The notes below the pieces were generated by a model. That model had not been told where the DNA came from. It saw nothing but the letters and a program-made list of their open reading frames with translations, and made no database searches. This document shows, one piece after another, positions 11,380 to 21,747 of a stretch of 64,000 bases of DNA. The DNA is taken from assembly GCA_030522415.1 (NCBI GenBank), contig CM060105.1, forward strand, positions 16,684,277 to 16,748,276, in the 5' to 3' direction. A program made the translations under genes and the position numbers. Numbering within the stretch: the first letter of the stretch is position 1; the number at the start of each line of letters is the position of its first letter. Source of the DNA: Channallabes apus. Lineage: Eukaryota; Chordata; Actinopteri; Siluriformes; Clariidae.

Positions 11380-11572
11380 GCACTCATTGTCTATACTGCT
11401 TTATCTTGTTTTCATGGTTGTCCCAGGAGACTTAGGGCATGAGGCAGGGTACACCCTGGACAGGGTGCCAATCCATCTCAGGGCACACTCTGCTTGTCTT
11501 TGGACTGTGGGAGGAAACCGGAGTACCTGGAGGAAACCCACCAAGAACGGGGAGAACATGCAAACTCCCAAT
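11380..11572 (-). mobile_element. Mermaid-like SINE, minus strand, head missing
   Basis: CACTCATTGTCTATACTGC, CCCAGGAGACTTAGGGCAT, CACCCTGGACAGGGTGCC, then GGACTGTGGGAGGAAACCGG, stopping after ACATGCAAACTCC before the B box. It forms a tail-to-tail inverted pair with 11119-11378. Confidence 0.8.
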
Positions 11573-11599
11573 AGTAGCGTGAATCAAGGGCTATTTTAA

Positions 11600-12515
11600 T
11601 AAACTCCCAGATAATTAATTGTGATTATTTTAATGAGTGTTAATCAACTATATATTAGATAAATTTTAGATTTTATTTCAACACTGGCTTCTACTTATTT
11701 ATTGGTATTTTTCCATATTCTAACTTTCCCTGCTTTTTAAGGTATACCATATTACAAATGACGGCGTAGGTCAAGAACGCTTTTTAGTTCTCCGGTCTGC
11801 TTTTGTAGAAAATGGTAGTCTAGATTTTATAGAAAACATTTCTCTTCTCATTTTCTCTTCTCAACACCTCTCCGACCTCACCCAAATCTGTCAAAGTGGG
11901 AGACAGGGGATGTGTAGTTTGAGTCACATGTAGTCAGTCACAGGGACGTTGAAGGAAGTGCTCTAGTGGTGAACAACAACTTCATTACGAGGAGATTGCA
12001 ACACTGGTTGCCATTGGTAACTTGTAGGAGTGTGTAGGACTCGCTCATAGATACAGGGCCGCAGGTCACATCTGACGCGTGTGCTGTGTATTCTTAGAAC
12101 CGACTTTTGCACCATCCTGCCTGGGAGAATTGAGCAGCTGACTCGGAATCAGTGATATCATATGGATAGAGAGCGCGAGAGAGATCCTTTCATGACCTCA
12201 TGATGTAAGCGCTGAGCGACTGCACCGTTAAGGGATTGATTTACCAACACATTCCTGTTCTCAACTCAAAGAAAGCACAGGCTAATGATCAAACACAGTG
12301 TGTGAGGGTATGTGTGTGTGTGTGTGTGTGTGTGTTTTAGAGACAAAAGGAACACACGAGAGGGAGGGAAAAGCTCATGGCTCCCTCCTACACATGCACA
12401 CTTGCAAGCACACTATGTTAAGCAGATGCACTGCATCATCAGAGAGGCTGATTTCTCCAACACTGCCGTCATGAATCAGAGCACAATCACAAGAATGATC
12501 CGACTGTTTACCCAG

Positions 12516-12553
<38 letters not shown>

Positions 12554-13090
12554 GCACCCACAATTTGCGGATGTGATGTATCACGTGCCGCTCGTCTCTC
12601 GGTGTGGTCGCCATCGAAGGTTTCAAGGTCAGCGACCAAACAGCAGCTTGATCACATAGCAGAGAGAAACCAGAGCCGGCTTCAAACAGACAGGAAACAC
12701 ACAGGGAAGAAAAGAAAGATGGAGAGAAAGAAGGAAGAGGGGTAGACTCAGCAGGCAGGAAAAGACTTCAACATAAAAGGGAAAAATAATGCATTGCTTC
12801 TAAATGAAGGACAAAAGCATTGCGAAAAGGATTTCTAAGCGCTATACGTTTGTAAAGGATGTAGCTGGAGCATATGGAAAGAGTTAGAGATACACAAAGG
12901 TTATTTTGCAACGCAGCTGTGTAACATGAAACCGAGGAAGCCAGCTAACGGAGAACATTAAAAATAAATAAGTAAATAAAAAAGGTTCAAGCGTTTTCAA
13001 AAACAACATTACTGCGATGTTTAAAACCCGAAACTTAGAGACAGAATTAGAACTCTAGAATTGTGCTTATGATTATTTATTGCTATATTA
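11600..13090. other. No gene; two dinucleotide microsatellites
   Basis: Holds (GT)n at 12311-12334 and (CA)n at 12520-12547. The remainder is unique sequence without recognisable coding exons. The 115-aa ORF spanning both microsatellites is a product of the CA/GT runs. Confidence 0.5.
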
Positions 13091-13096
13091 CAGTAT

Positions 13097-13207
13097 ATAC
13101 CACCAGGGTCTGGGTTCGATTCCCGCCTCTGTGTGCATGGAGTTCGCATGTTCTCCCCGTGGTTTGTGGGTTTCCTCCGGGTACTCCAGTTTCCTCCCAC
13201 GCAGTAG
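13097..13207 (+). mobile_element. Mermaid-like SINE fragment
   Basis: Only the B box and core are present: GGGTTCGATTCCCGCCTCTG, GCATGGAGTTCGCATG, GGGTACTCCAGTTTCC. It breaks off into AAGTATTCACCCCCTT, which looks like a Tc1-type terminal sequence. Confidence 0.7.
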
Positions 13208-13433
13208 CATGCGTAAGTATTCACCCCCTTTAAAAGCTTTTAAAGATGACATCACCGGCTGAATGGAGTTCACCAGTGTGAAATTGAAGTGTTAAATGAT
13301 GTTCTCAGACATGTTTCTGGAAGAACCCAGAGCTTCCTATTGGGACAGTAGGTAGAAAAGCAACCAAAAGGCTGGGGGGTGTTGCTCGAAATGGGTGTAC
13401 CACCATCATGCAACAAGAATAGAAAATATAAGA

Positions 13434-13795
13434 GGTGTTCGAGTCAAACTGGGACTTTTGATTGTGCAGAATTTTAAAACACAGTTAGAACTCTGACACG
13501 GTGGTCAGCACTATCGCCTTGCACCTCCAGGGTCCAGGTTCGATTCCCGTCCCTGTCTGCATGCATCCCCGTGCTTGGTGGGTTTCCTCCGGGTTCTCCG
13601 GTTTCCTGCCACAGTCCAAAGACATGTAGGTTCCCAAATTGCCCATAGTGTGTGAATGAGTGTGTGAGTGTGTGTGTGCCCGGCGATGGATTGGCACCCT
13701 GTCCGGGTGTGCTTCAAGTCTTTTGTAAAAGTCAATTACACCTTCGTTCACCAGAAATTTCATCACAAGTCCCGGTTTGACTTGAACAGCCCCTT
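13434..13795. mobile_element. Mariner-type termini enclosing a SINE
   Basis: GTTCGAGTCAAACTGGGACT at the left and the inverse, AGTCCCGGTTTGACTTGAAC, at the right are inverted repeats shared with the mariner relics at 25568 and 40640. Most of the mariner interior is gone and a SINE (13497-13715) occupies the middle. Confidence 0.65.
13497..13715 (+). mobile_element. Mermaid-like SINE inside mariner remnant
   Basis: Head CACGGTGGTCAGCACTATCG, B box GGTTCGATTCCCG, core and a tail stopping near CACCCTGTCCGGGTG. It carries an internal deletion in the core (the usual ATGGAGTTTGCATG is shortened). Confidence 0.8.
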
Positions 13796-13799
13796 TGTT

Positions 13800-14255
13800 T
13801 TTCCAATTATGTTGTTATATTGAGAAATTTTAGCAAAATCACTGAAGCCACCTTTAAATGTACGCCATATTACAATATGCACTACTGTATGTCATCTGGT
13901 TAGCAAAAGTGGTTTGCAGCTGATTTTTTTTTCAGTGTCTCTATCAGAAAAGCTGGCTATCTGAAAACATTATAAAATGTACCCAATTAGCCTGATGGGT
14001 CTGCATGGCACATTTTTCTTTTATCTCTCACCACTGCCTGCTCCCAAAGGTAATCAGGACACAGAAACTAACACAGAGGATAATGGATTGAATGCGGTAA
14101 ATGTGTCACGCCGTGTCCACCTAATACACTCTTCGTCTTAATAAATGCAAGCTACATAGTGGACGGCTTTCCCCCCCCCAAATCCGATTCTTCGGTACGA
14201 GTTAAATTTACAGAATTTCTGTCTGTTTTATTTAAAAAGGAAAGACGCGCTCATC

Positions 14256-14292
<37 letters not shown>

Positions 14293-15610
14293 ACATGCAC
14301 ACTTTCTCCATTAAATCCACCCTCCACCGTTTACAACCATGTTGGGATGTTGGGATGATGAACTCAAATCCCAGAGCTGCTGTAAACACACACATGGTGT
14401 GGTTTCGTGAATAAATGACAAAAGAGGCCATTTCTTCTATGCGTTTTTTCATTAAAGCCCGTCTTGCCAGAATCCATAAATTATGATGGTGTGGGCTTTT
14501 TTGTGTGGATGAGTAACTAGTACAGAGGTGGGTGTAGGATGCAGTGGAGAAAGGTACTGCATTAGTGAGCAGGAAGTGGCCGGGGGTGAGAGAGATCCTA
14601 TTTTGGACATGTTCTGTGCTCTTCAAATCGAACTGAACTATGGGGATGCGTTTGTGGATAATATGAAAGGATATATGGCCTTTCGCCTTCCTTTTTTCGA
14701 AGCCCGTATAAACAGTATAGACGTGTGTGTGTATGTGTGTACGTCAAAGGCGAGTCAGTGGGTCACAAGGCACAGGAGAAGCAGACAGTGGAAATGGTCA
14801 GCATGTCCAGGTCACCGGGGAGCTATGAAGAGGAACGAGGGAGGCGTCATCCCATCCAGAAAGCAGCGTTATTTACGGCCGGCTATGTGACCTGTTGTGC
14901 TGTTTTCACACGCCGAGGCTCCGCTAGTGTGGGGCATCCGGGAAACGAGTGCCCGCCTCCCTCTTCCTTGGCCATATCGATCCGAGAGTCTCTGGTGCTG
15001 CAGAGTGAGGACTGCGCTACACCAGCCGATCAGAAAGTGTCTGGCGATAAGTAAACAGAGGAGGATGAGCAGAGGAGTTCGGAGGGGGGTCGGAGGAGAG
15101 AGGTAGAGAGGGAGGAGAGGGCAGAAGGAGCCAATAAAAGCTTAATGGAGTCAACAAAAATAGCACCTTTTAATTGAGCCGGAAGAGCGCGGGAAAACAC
15201 AGAACAATGAAAAGGAAGAGAGGCGTGTGATTAAAATCCCAAAGGTCACGAGGGACCGAGGACCGAAATTCCAAACAGTTAACCAGCGTCAAAAATAAAC
15301 AAGTTACCTTCTTTTGTTTAACGAGAGGCACAAAAGCATTTCGATTCATTACCGCTCCCCGCTTTATTAACAGTACAAATTAAACGCTCGAGATAAAACA
15401 TATGAGTTTATCTGCAATTGCAGCTCGTAATTAAAAGTTAAAAGTTCTCTGTAATGTAATGTACCATTTGCTGGTTATTGATGTGGAGCAGGATGATCCG
15501 CTGAGACTTTCACGTGGCATAGGGGGGGAATTAGATGCATAAACCGAAACAAATGTAGTACAGACATTCGTAGCTCCACCCCCTTCCATTCTTATGTTGC
15601 GCACATGTGC
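13800..15610. other. No gene; possible conserved non-coding block
   Basis: Contains (CA)n at 14263-14290 and a lower-repeat stretch at about 14560-15430 with higher GC and an AT-rich end near 15340-15440. No exon with both splice sites or any recognisable protein was found; the 109-132 aa ORFs have no family match that I recognise. It might hold upstream regulatory DNA, but this cannot be shown without comparison. Confidence 0.35.
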
Positions 15611-15757
15611 GTACACACACACACACACACACACACATGCACACACTCACATACACTCTCACATACACACACTGACACAATTATTGTCCTTATGAGGACT
15701 TTCTACTGACATAAATATCCATGTGCTGTGTTACACCCAATAAATAAATAACCATTT

Positions 15758-15759
<2 letters not shown>

Positions 15760-15800
<41 letters not shown>
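15760..15800. repeat. (AAAG)n microsatellite
   Basis: About ten AAAG units inside the first unit of the 320-bp tandem array. Confidence 0.95.
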
Positions 15801-15845
15801 TTGTTTTTACTTGTGGGAACTGACCAAATGGATGACTGTCCTCAA

Positions 15846-15848
<3 letters not shown>

Positions 15849-15906
<58 letters not shown>
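15849..15906. repeat. (AC)n microsatellite
   Basis: About 58 bp of pure AC inside the tandem array. Confidence 0.95.
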
Positions 15907-15909
<3 letters not shown>

Positions 15910-16084
15910 TAAGTACTGTTCTTATGATGACCTTCTACTCACATACTTATTTATGTGCTGTGCTACGTACATCCAATAAATATATAAACACAAAATACAT
16001 AGTTGTTTTTACTTGTGGGGACCGACCAGATATAAGACTGTCCCCAACAAATACATCAAAACACTAAAACACTCATACAACAAA

Positions 16085-16085
<1 letters not shown>

Positions 16086-16156
<71 letters not shown>
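16086..16156. repeat. (GATA)n microsatellite
   Basis: About 18 GATA units inside the tandem array. A second GATA tract is at 49108. Confidence 0.95.
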
Positions 16157-16157
<1 letters not shown>

Positions 16158-16904
16158 AACAAACAAATAGTCATTTTTACTTTTGGGGACACACACATTT
16201 TTACTTATTTGATCCCCACCTAGATATAACCATTATTGTCCTTATGAGGACTTTCTACTGATATAATTATTCATGCTGGCTACACCTAATAGATATATAA
16301 GCAACAAACAAACAACCAAACAAATCAATCAATAAAAACATAAATAAAGAGTTGTTTTTACTTGTGGGGACCGATCAAATGGAAGACTGTCCCTAACAAA
16401 TTCATCAATACACCAATGCGCACACAAAGAAATACTTTGGTACAGACTTCGATAGATAGATAAACAAATCATTTTTACTTCTGGAGACACACATTTTCCC
16501 TATTTTGTCCCTACCATGATGTAATACCACCCCCCCCCCCACACACACACAATTATTGTCCTTATGAGGACCTTCTGACATTAATATCCATGTGCTGTGT
16601 TCCACCCAATAAATATGTAAACAACAAACAGATAAACAAGTAAACAAGCATAAACAAATAGTTGTTTTTAATAGTCGGGAGCAGCCTGATGGAAGATAAA
16701 CATCAATATACCAAAATATATACTTCACTTCAGACAGATTTTACAATAAACCATGCACACTATGTCCCCCTATTTCGTCCCCACATTAATATAAAACCAC
16801 ACACACACACACACACACATTGGCGTGTGGTGTAGAATTACACCAGCAGACTGAACCGCGTCCTGATGCGTGTTTATTGTTTAGAGAAGGTTAAAGATCT
16901 GCCT

Positions 16905-17385
16905 CAATCTGGCAACCCTGCGTGTTTCCTGCACACTGAGCGGCGGCGGCGGCGGCGGCGCTGATCCTCTCCATCTGCAGCGGAGATTCTACACACACAC
17001 ACACACACACACACTACACCACAGCAGCAGCAGCACTGAGGGACGGACAGCAGGACACGGGTTTTGGTCCACGGCTCTCTCGGAGCTGACTTTCCCCCCG
17101 GTGTCCCCGTGTCTCTGTCCCCGCTGGAGGACTGCACGAGGACAGGAGACCGGGCTCTGGAGACATGACGATGCGTAAAGAGCGCCGGAGTCTCGCCGGA
17201 ACTCAGTGCTTCACACACGCCGAGTTCATGTGAACTGCACTTTCACAGCAGCCTGTGGCCATGAGGACACTCAGAACAGAGGTTATTCTGCGATTAATCG
17301 ACTAAAGTTTCGGGGGGGAAAAACACCTGCACTGGCTTTGGACCGAACATGAGGAACAACCAGGACTGAACACACTGACTGCGAG
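16905..17385 (+). promoter_or_regulatory. Candidate npr1 promoter and non-coding first exon
   Basis: This is the most CpG-rich stretch in the window: a (GGC)n run at 16941-16961, a short CA run, then GC-rich single-copy sequence. It ends GACTGCGAG followed by GTGAAG, a plausible splice donor after 17385. A matching acceptor (GATGTGTTCAG) ends at 19930, 18 bases before the npr1 start codon, so a 5'-UTR intron of about 2.5 kb is likely. If joined, the frame of the npr1 ATG runs back to a TGA at 17350-17352 with no earlier in-frame ATG. No TATA box is obvious. The joining is inference; 5'-end cDNA would settle it. Confidence 0.5.
17165..17233 (+). promoter_or_regulatory. Upstream ORF in putative npr1 5' UTR
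   Basis: ATG to TGA, 22 codons plus stop, starting ATGACGATGCGTAAAGAG. Two further short upstream ORFs follow at 17261-17305 (14 codons) and 17349-17369 (6 codons). If this region is transcribed as the leader they could reduce translation of npr1; nothing else supports them as coding. Confidence 0.3.
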
Positions 17386-17404
17386 GTGAAGTAGGCTGTG
17401 TTAG

Positions 17405-18045
17405 AATAATACACTCTAATGTGATCATATAATAATAATGATACATTCTAACATGATACATTTATAGTAATTATACATTGTGACATGATCAAAGTTGACT
17501 TTGATACATTTAAATAATAATACATTCTAACATGATACATTTATAGTCATGATACATTCTAACATGGTAATCTTATAATAATGATGCATTGTAACATGAT
17601 GAAATTATAATAATGATACATTCTAACGATACATTGTCACATGATAAGCTTATAATAATGATACACTGTAACGTAATAATTTTATAATAATGATACATTC
17701 TAACATGATACATTTAAATAATGATACATTGTGACATGATCAAAGTCAAAGTTGACTTTCATACATTTAAATAATAATACATTCTAACATGATACATTTA
17801 TAGTAATGATACATTCTAACATGGTAATCTTATAATAATGATGCATTGTAACATGATAAAATTATAATAATGATACATTCTAACTATACATTGTCACATG
17901 ATAAGCTTATAATAATGATACACTGTAACATAATAATTTTATAATAATGAAACATTCTAACATGATCATTTTATAATAATAGTACATTGTAACATGATAC
18001 ATTTATAATAATCATACATTCCAACATGATAATATCATAATGATA
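17405..18045. repeat. Minisatellite with ~251-bp higher-order period
   Basis: Built from short units of the kind GATACATTCTAACATGATAC and TTATAATAATGATGCATTG. A longer block is duplicated: TGACATGATCAAAG occurs at 17481 and again at 17732, and the order of variants following each is the same. It starts about 20 bp after the putative 5'-UTR splice donor, within the putative first intron. Confidence 0.85.
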
Positions 18046-18253
18046 TATTTTCACATTTTGTATCTCTGTGTTGTTGATGTTCATGATGATGATGATGAAG
18101 ATGTTGTTGCTGATTGTTGGTACATCAGACATTCGAATACTCAGTGTGTTACAGAGATATACTACTGTGTATAAGTGGATCTGCATTTACAGATTTGTAA
18201 GAAATCTTGTTTGAGTCCAAGTATTGTACAAAACCTTTTTATTAACTTAAATT
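18046..18253. other. No feature recognised
   Basis: Short AT-rich link between the minisatellite and the inverted-repeat element, with a GATGAT run near 18082-18100. Confidence 0.5.
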
Positions 18254-18525
18254 CATCTATACAAAGGTACTACTCAACATAGTCTCAGCCATGCATTTGC
18301 GCCATTGTTGACCCTGACTCCCTAATCCTTGTTGAAAATCCCCTTTATCGGAGTGGATGGTCTCCCACTGTGCTACAGAATGTTCGTGGAGATGCCACCA
18401 TGGATAAAAGTGTGAGACTGGCAACTGCAATAAAATGGATTTTTTAAGAGGATTTTTTTGAAAGTTGGTTTTAATGGTGGCGCAAATGGAGATGGCGACT
18501 ATATTGAGTAGCCTTGTATAGAGAA
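18254..18525. repeat. Imperfect inverted repeat, possible MITE
   Basis: The left arm at 18254-18309 (CTATACAAAGGTACTACTCA, then ATTTGCGCCATTGTTG) is matched in reverse complement at 18471-18525 (CTATACAAGGCTACTCAATA, then ATTTGCGCCACCATT). The arms are about 50 bp with a spacer of about 160 bp. A 109-aa minus-strand ORF crosses it but has no domain that I recognise. It may be a piece of a DNA transposon. Confidence 0.5.
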
Positions 18526-18830
18526 ATGCAATTCGAATGACCTTTGCTGCTAATTCACAATGGCGTCTTTCCTCCACATGTGTCATTCTGTACAGTACAG
18601 TATGTGCATCCTTTTAGCCAAACGTTATCATCCAGAAATCACTACAATGTTGCAATTAATGAAAAAGCTTACCTGAAATAACTTACCTATATTTTGAATT
18701 CCAAACAACAGTAATTGCTTATAAGACTTATACCAATGAATATATTCATACAGTGTTGAATGAACTCATATAGTTTAGCGTTAACAACAAATGAGTCCAT
18801 AATGAGTTAATCCAACAATAACTGAAGTTA

Positions 18831-19178
18831 CACTGCCTGGCCCAAAAAATAAAAGTCACTATTCTTCTGCGTCAAAGAAAACAACTAAGGAGATTTGAAA
18901 TGACTGGGATTGATTGGGACTTAACATCTGTGAGTTCATAAGAAAACCACTTTTTAGAGAGCTTTAGTTTTTTAGGGTCATGTGGTGATGAGTTCAGACT
19001 GACCCTACTCCAAAGCAATGGGTGCATCAAGATAAGAAGAGATGCACATGAAGTGATCCTGCATAGTGTCCACTGTACTGTACATGCCTCTGGGGGCAGT
19101 GTGAAGATCTGGAGTTGCTTCAGTTGTTTCTTTACACGATGCAGGCATTTATGAAACTATTTCTTTTACAAGGCAGTG
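18831..19178 (+). mobile_element. Internally deleted Tc1-like element, 348 bp
   Basis: Both ends are visible: TA then CACTGCCTGGCCC at the left and AAGGCAGTG then TA at the right. The interior contains decayed transposase sequence (GATGAGTTCAGACTGACCC, GATGCACATGAAGTGATCC, CTCTGGGGGCAGTGTGAAG). It is the fish Tc1 type with CACTGCCTGGCC termini, and is non-functional. Confidence 0.75.
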
Positions 19179-19184
19179 TACGTT

Positions 19185-19440
19185 TAATTGCCTTTTTCAC
19201 CCAAAAGTGGTTCTTGCTTTTTTTAAAATCAACCCATTTTTAAAGGTCAAAACTAACTCATCTTTTTTCATTCTTGTAATCGCAAAAAAGATTACATTGC
19301 AAGTTAGCTTTCATTTTTATGGGGTAATGTAAGTATCAAGCAAACAATATTTATTAGAAAAGTTGCTCTAGGTTGCATGATGTATAAATGATTCTATTGC
19401 ATGTTAAAAGTGAGACTAAGATTTGATTCTTTTTAGTTTT
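19185..19440. other. No feature recognised
   Basis: AT-rich unique sequence between the Tc1 remnant and the next SINE. Confidence 0.5.
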
Positions 19441-19445
19441 ATATA

Positions 19446-19680
19446 AGGCAGCGTGGTGGTGTAGTACTGTAGTTAGCACTGTCGCCTCGCACCTCCAGGG
19501 TCCTGGGTTCCATTCCCATGTCGGGGCTTTGGGCATGTTCTCCCTGTGCTTGGTGGGGTTCCTCTGATTTCCTCCCAAAGACATTCAGGTTACAGTAATT
19601 GGCATCCAAATGGGGATAGATACAATGGTCATCACTATTGGCCTCCATTTTCCTTAGTTGGACTACGAACTAGATCTACA
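19446..19680 (+). mobile_element. Mermaid-like SINE with tail B
   Basis: Head GGCAGCGTGGTGGTGTAGTA, diverged B box (GGGTTCCATTCCC), shortened core, then TACAATGGTCATCACTATTG and CTTAGTTGGACTACGAAC, which is the alternative tail rather than the usual GATAAAGCGG tail. Confidence 0.7.
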
Positions 19681-19843
19681 AACTTAATATTTGATACTTT
19701 ACCAAATATCAGATCTTTTCAAATGTCTTTGAAAAAGTTTCCACATAGAACTGTCTTTTTCTGAAGTTCGATAGAAACATTTTGAAACCTGTCTGTTGAT
19801 TTGGCCAGGCAGGACCTTGATTTCTCAGGAGATTAAAATATTG

Positions 19844-19848
<5 letters not shown>

Positions 19849-19903
<55 letters not shown>
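19849..19903. repeat. (TA)n microsatellite just upstream of npr1 exon
   Basis: About 54 bp of TA, ending 27 bp before the inferred splice acceptor and 46 bp before the npr1 start codon. Confidence 0.95.
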
Positions 19904-19905
<2 letters not shown>

Positions 19906-19948
19906 TTAATGTGTCTCTTGATGTGTTCAGGACCTTCAGGTACTAAAG

Positions 19949-20678
19949 ATGGAGTGTGCATTGGTGGGATCGCTGTGGCTGCCCCTCGTGGTTCTGCTCA
20001 GCGGAGTGTCTTTGGGAGTCGTGGACCTGGAAATGGCCCCGCAGCATGAAGGCTCACCTGCTCCTAAGAACATCACACTGGCTGTTATCTTACCCCTGCG
20101 TAACACAGAGTACCCATGGGCATGGCCTCGAGTGGGTCCTGCACTAAACTGGGCCGTGGAGAAGGTCAACTCCGACCCTACGCTGCTCCCAGGCCATCAA
20201 ATGCACCTCGTCTTGAGAAGCAGCGAGAACAAGGAGGGGATGTGTTCCGACTCGGTGGCGCCCCTGGTGGCCGTGGACCTGAAGTTTGCCCATGACCCGT
20301 GGGCCTTCATCGGGCCGGGCTGCGACTACGCGTCGTCGCCGGTCGCCCGCTTCACCATGCACTGGGAGGTGCCCATGGTGACGGCTGGAGCGCCGGCGTT
20401 GGGGTTTAACATGTACACGTCCATCACAAACACGGGACCGACGCACGAGAAACTGGGCCAGTTTGTACTGAGGATGCACAGAGACTTCGGCTGGCAGAAG
20501 TACGCCATGTTCTTGTACAATGACCAGAAGAATGACGACCGGCCGTGCTACTTCGCTGTCGAGGGACCGTACACTGAGATGAGAGAGAAGAACATCACAG
20601 CCGAGCACATCGTGTTTAACGAGGACGATCACGTTTCCTACGCCGAGCTCATTAACGATATCAGCCAGCAAGCTCGCG
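19949..20678 (+). CDS. npr1: npr1 coding exon 1 (natriuretic peptide receptor A, N-terminal ligand-binding domain)
   Basis: First coding exon of the A-type natriuretic peptide receptor, a single-pass plasma-membrane receptor that makes cGMP when ANP/BNP-type peptides bind. It encodes residues 1-243: a signal peptide (hydrophobic at about 8-25), then the extracellular hormone-binding fold. Family marks include NITLAVILPL (41-50), YPWAWPRVGPA (55-65), SSEN (91-94) with MCSD at 98-101, GPGC at 122-125 (chloride-site and disulfide region), TAGAPALGF (145-153) and DDRPCYF (196-202). SSEN..G.CSD and APALGF favour NPR1 over NPR2. Potential N-glycosylation sites are N41 and N215. The start has a good context (A at -3, G at +4) and an in-frame TGA lies 10 codons upstream. 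The exon ends in phase 1 at GTGAGT (20679). The open frame continues 31 codons into the intron and must not be read as protein. The fish paralogue (a or b) cannot be decided here. Confidence 0.92.
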
Positions 20679-20689
20679 GTGAGTTGGAA

Positions 20690-21480
20690 AAGTCGGAACT
20701 TAAACTCTGCATGTTAATCCATCTGTCGTGTTCAGTGAAGGCTGGTGGCGCCGTGCAACCGAGGCACAAGTGAGGTAGGCTGTTAGTTTATGATTAAAGG
20801 TGCACAAATAACTGAGTAATAATGACATCCTGGCAAGTGAAGATATCTTTAATATAGTCGACTGTTTGCATAGCGTCACACTAAAAAGTAAGACGTATTC
20901 CTAGTTTCTTTTTTTTTTTTTTACTTATATTTTTCATCTTCAAATAGTCTTGTTTGAATGACAAATAATTTTCCTCATGAAAAAGTTGTCAGTAGAATAA
21001 AAATGAAATGTAAAGTCAAATAAAATTTAGAAAAGTATTTATAAAAATATATATTAAAATTGGTCAAATGTGTCATAACGGACGTGTAAATGATTAAGGA
21101 GACATTCCGCAGTGTGCTCCCTACTCGCACACTCCCTCGGTTAAGGGAACAGAATTCCAACCTGTGAGACACCGCGTAACGTCACCAGCGCAGACGTCAA
21201 TTCATCCCCGGTTACCCTGGTAACCTCTGTTACCCTGGTAACATAGGCACCTCGGATACCTGTTGCTGCTACTGTGGAAATTTCACACTACAGAAATTAT
21301 ATGCTGGGTATTTATTGAAACAGACCCGATGCTATTATAAAACATATACTATTGAATTTACAAGACGTATAGAAAAAATATTTATTGTGGCGTTTTTTTT
21401 ATTTTTTATTAACTTATATAACGTGTAGGATTTATTGATTTAATTACATTTACAATGATAGTAATATGATGTTGTCATGG
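20690..21480. other. Intronic, nothing recognised
   Basis: AT-rich unique sequence after exon 1, with short duplicated TTACCCTGGTAAC near 21213-21241 and no coding signal. Confidence 0.45.
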
Positions 21481-21489
21481 ATAAGAAGA

Positions 21490-21747
21490 AGAAGAAGAGA
21501 ATATTCAATTATTGTCACATGTACTTTTTACAGCACAGCGAAATTTCTTCTTCGCATATCCCAATTAGGAAACTGGGGTCAGAGCGCAGGGTCAGCCAGC
21601 TTACAGCGCCCCTGGAGCAGATAGGGTTAAGGGCCTTGCTCAAGGGCTCAACAGTGGCAACTTGCCGATGCTGGGGTTCGAACCCCCGACCTTCCGATCA
21701 GTAACCCAGAAACCCACAGCCTTAACCAACTGAGCCACCACTGCCCC
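21490..21747 (-). mobile_element. tRNA-derived SINE, third family, minus strand
   Basis: Ends GAGCCACCACTGCCCC with GGGGTTCGAACCCCCGACC (B box in reverse complement), so the tRNA-like head is at the right. The left part, CAATTATTGTCACATGTAC and CAGCGAAATTTCTTC, resembles the tail fragments at 33262 and 46820. The middle GGGTTAAGGGCCTTGCTCAA is shared with the SINE at 6134. Confidence 0.7.

Larger units (their letters stand above)
15674..16800. repeat. ~320-bp-period tandem repeat, about four units
   Basis: The block ATTATTGTCCTTATGAGGAC, then CCATGTGCTGTG, then GTTGTTTTTACTTGTGGGGA recurs starting near 15680, 15912 (diverged), 16232 and 16551. Intervals are about 232, 320 and 319 bp, with simple repeats inserted between units. 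It ends about 100 bp before the CpG-rich candidate promoter. Motifs with GTCCCCAC and GAGGAC are also seen in dispersed fish repeats, so the family may be wider. Confidence 0.75.

Noticed and set aside
14528..15106. Overlapping ORFs of 69-120 aa with ATG starts
   Set aside because: No recognisable product and no agreement between frames; more likely GC-rich non-coding DNA.
17405..18045. Regularly repeated units resembling a CRISPR array
   Set aside because: Units are contiguous and imperfect with no unique spacers of constant size, and the DNA is from a vertebrate. It is a minisatellite.
20144..20671. 175-aa minus-strand ORF
   Set aside because: It is the shadow of npr1 exon 1 on the other strand, caused by its GC-rich codon usage.
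20679..20773. Continuation of the npr1 open frame past 20678
   Set aside because: The protein match stops at the GTGAGT donor and resumes in phase at 49494; the extra 31 codons are intronic.
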